A DNA stretch of 6,978 nucleotides, taken from NCBI GenBank assembly GCA_021829015.1, contig JAJZOJ010000003.1, forward strand, positions 1 to 6,978. The letters run 5' to 3'. The translations under genes were made by a program, and so were the position numbers. The DNA is from Microcaldota archaeon. GTDB lineage: Archaea; Micrarchaeota; Micrarchaeia; Micrarchaeales; Micrarchaeaceae. Position 1 is the stretch's first letter, and every line of letters starts with the position of its first letter. Shown here in pieces: positions 6,801 to 6,978 of this stretch. Under the pieces are notes generated by a model. It worked only from the letters and a program-made list of their open reading frames with translations. It did no database searches and was not told the DNA's origin.

Positions 6801-6978
6801 CTACTTCCTGTTGGACCTCATGCCGTTCATTGCCTCGTATATGGAGCTTTTGCCGACCAGCCGCGCCTTTATCTCATCTATGTCGTCCCTCATTACCTCC
6901 CTTGCGATGTGCTCCGCCTGCTTGAACTTGTTGGAGAAGGAGTTGAATGCGGATATCGCGGCTATGTATGCGTCCCTT
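6801..6978 (-). CDS. C-terminus of an unrecognised protein (cut by window edge)
   Basis: The minus strand is open from the window edge to TAG at 6803-6801, about 59 codons. It reads DAYIAAISAFNSFSNKFKQA, then EHIAREVMRDDIDEIKARLV, then GKSSIYEAMNGMRSNRK. The segment is charged and amphipathic, with regular heptad-like spacing, and is strongly helical with a basic tail. The codon pattern resembles the other genes (ATA, AGG, GCG), so it is real coding sequence. The reading frame is too short for the ORF to be judged alone. No domain is recognised. It is followed after 51 bp by another unknown gene on the same strand; the two may be functionally linked. Confidence 0.6.
   Translation of the reverse strand, partial: RDAYIAAISAFNSFSNKFKQAEHIAREVMRDDIDEIKARLVGKSSIYEAMNGMRSNRK

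Overview
The window is archaeal. It has an archaeal/eukaryotic-type prolyl-tRNA synthetase, a Sulfolobus-type two-subunit 2-oxoacid:ferredoxin oxidoreductase, TATA boxes placed 25-30 bp before start codons (leaderless transcription), heavy use of ATA (Ile) and AGG (Arg), a tRNA gene with no encoded CCA, and a membrane-anchored N-glycosylation-type surface protein. The compact layout and the gene mix would fit an acidophilic lineage such as Micrarchaeota/ARMAN or Thermoplasmatota. That placement is an inference; the sequence alone does not settle it.

Left end (1-1300): a mosaic of broken genes. Bases 110-1081 encode the C-terminal two thirds of ProRS (proS), cut inside class II motif 2. The 111 bases before it are not upstream sequence. 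Read on the minus strand they encode the N-terminal part of the same ProRS, so a piece of proS lies inverted, with the joint on the palindrome ACATGT (108-113). Past the proS stop, and overlapping it by 22 bp, lies the C-terminus of dihydroxy-acid dehydratase (IlvD/Edd family) on the minus strand. About 45 codons in, it switches abruptly to the last ~37 codons of a GH15 glucoamylase-type protein on the plus strand. Two abnormal junctions lie about 1.1 kb apart. They are either chimeras from amplification or assembly at a contig end, or real rearrangement.

Middle (1300-5350): an intact korA-korB operon (fused gamma-alpha subunit plus beta subunit, 14-bp overlap) for CoA-dependent oxidative decarboxylation of 2-oxoacids. 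It is followed by a convergent small basic zinc-ribbon protein. A divergent promoter region then leads to a single-pass surface protein with a Ser/Thr/Gln-rich stalk and six N-glycosylation sequons. A short leader ORF, whose stop overlaps the start of the surface protein, sits at the leaderless position of that promoter.

Right end (5350-6978): a clear TATA box and leaderless ATG precede a stretch whose coding signal is split among frames by stops and shifts, probably a decayed gene. Next come a minus-strand tRNA-Glu(CUC), a small cluster of TTAGTAC repeats, and two minus-strand genes of unrecognised family. One is complete and has an Arg/Ser/Thr-rich N-terminus; the other is cut by the window edge. 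No CRISPR array, insertion sequence, rRNA or phage gene was seen. The strongest observations are the inverted proS block and the IlvD/GH15 junction.
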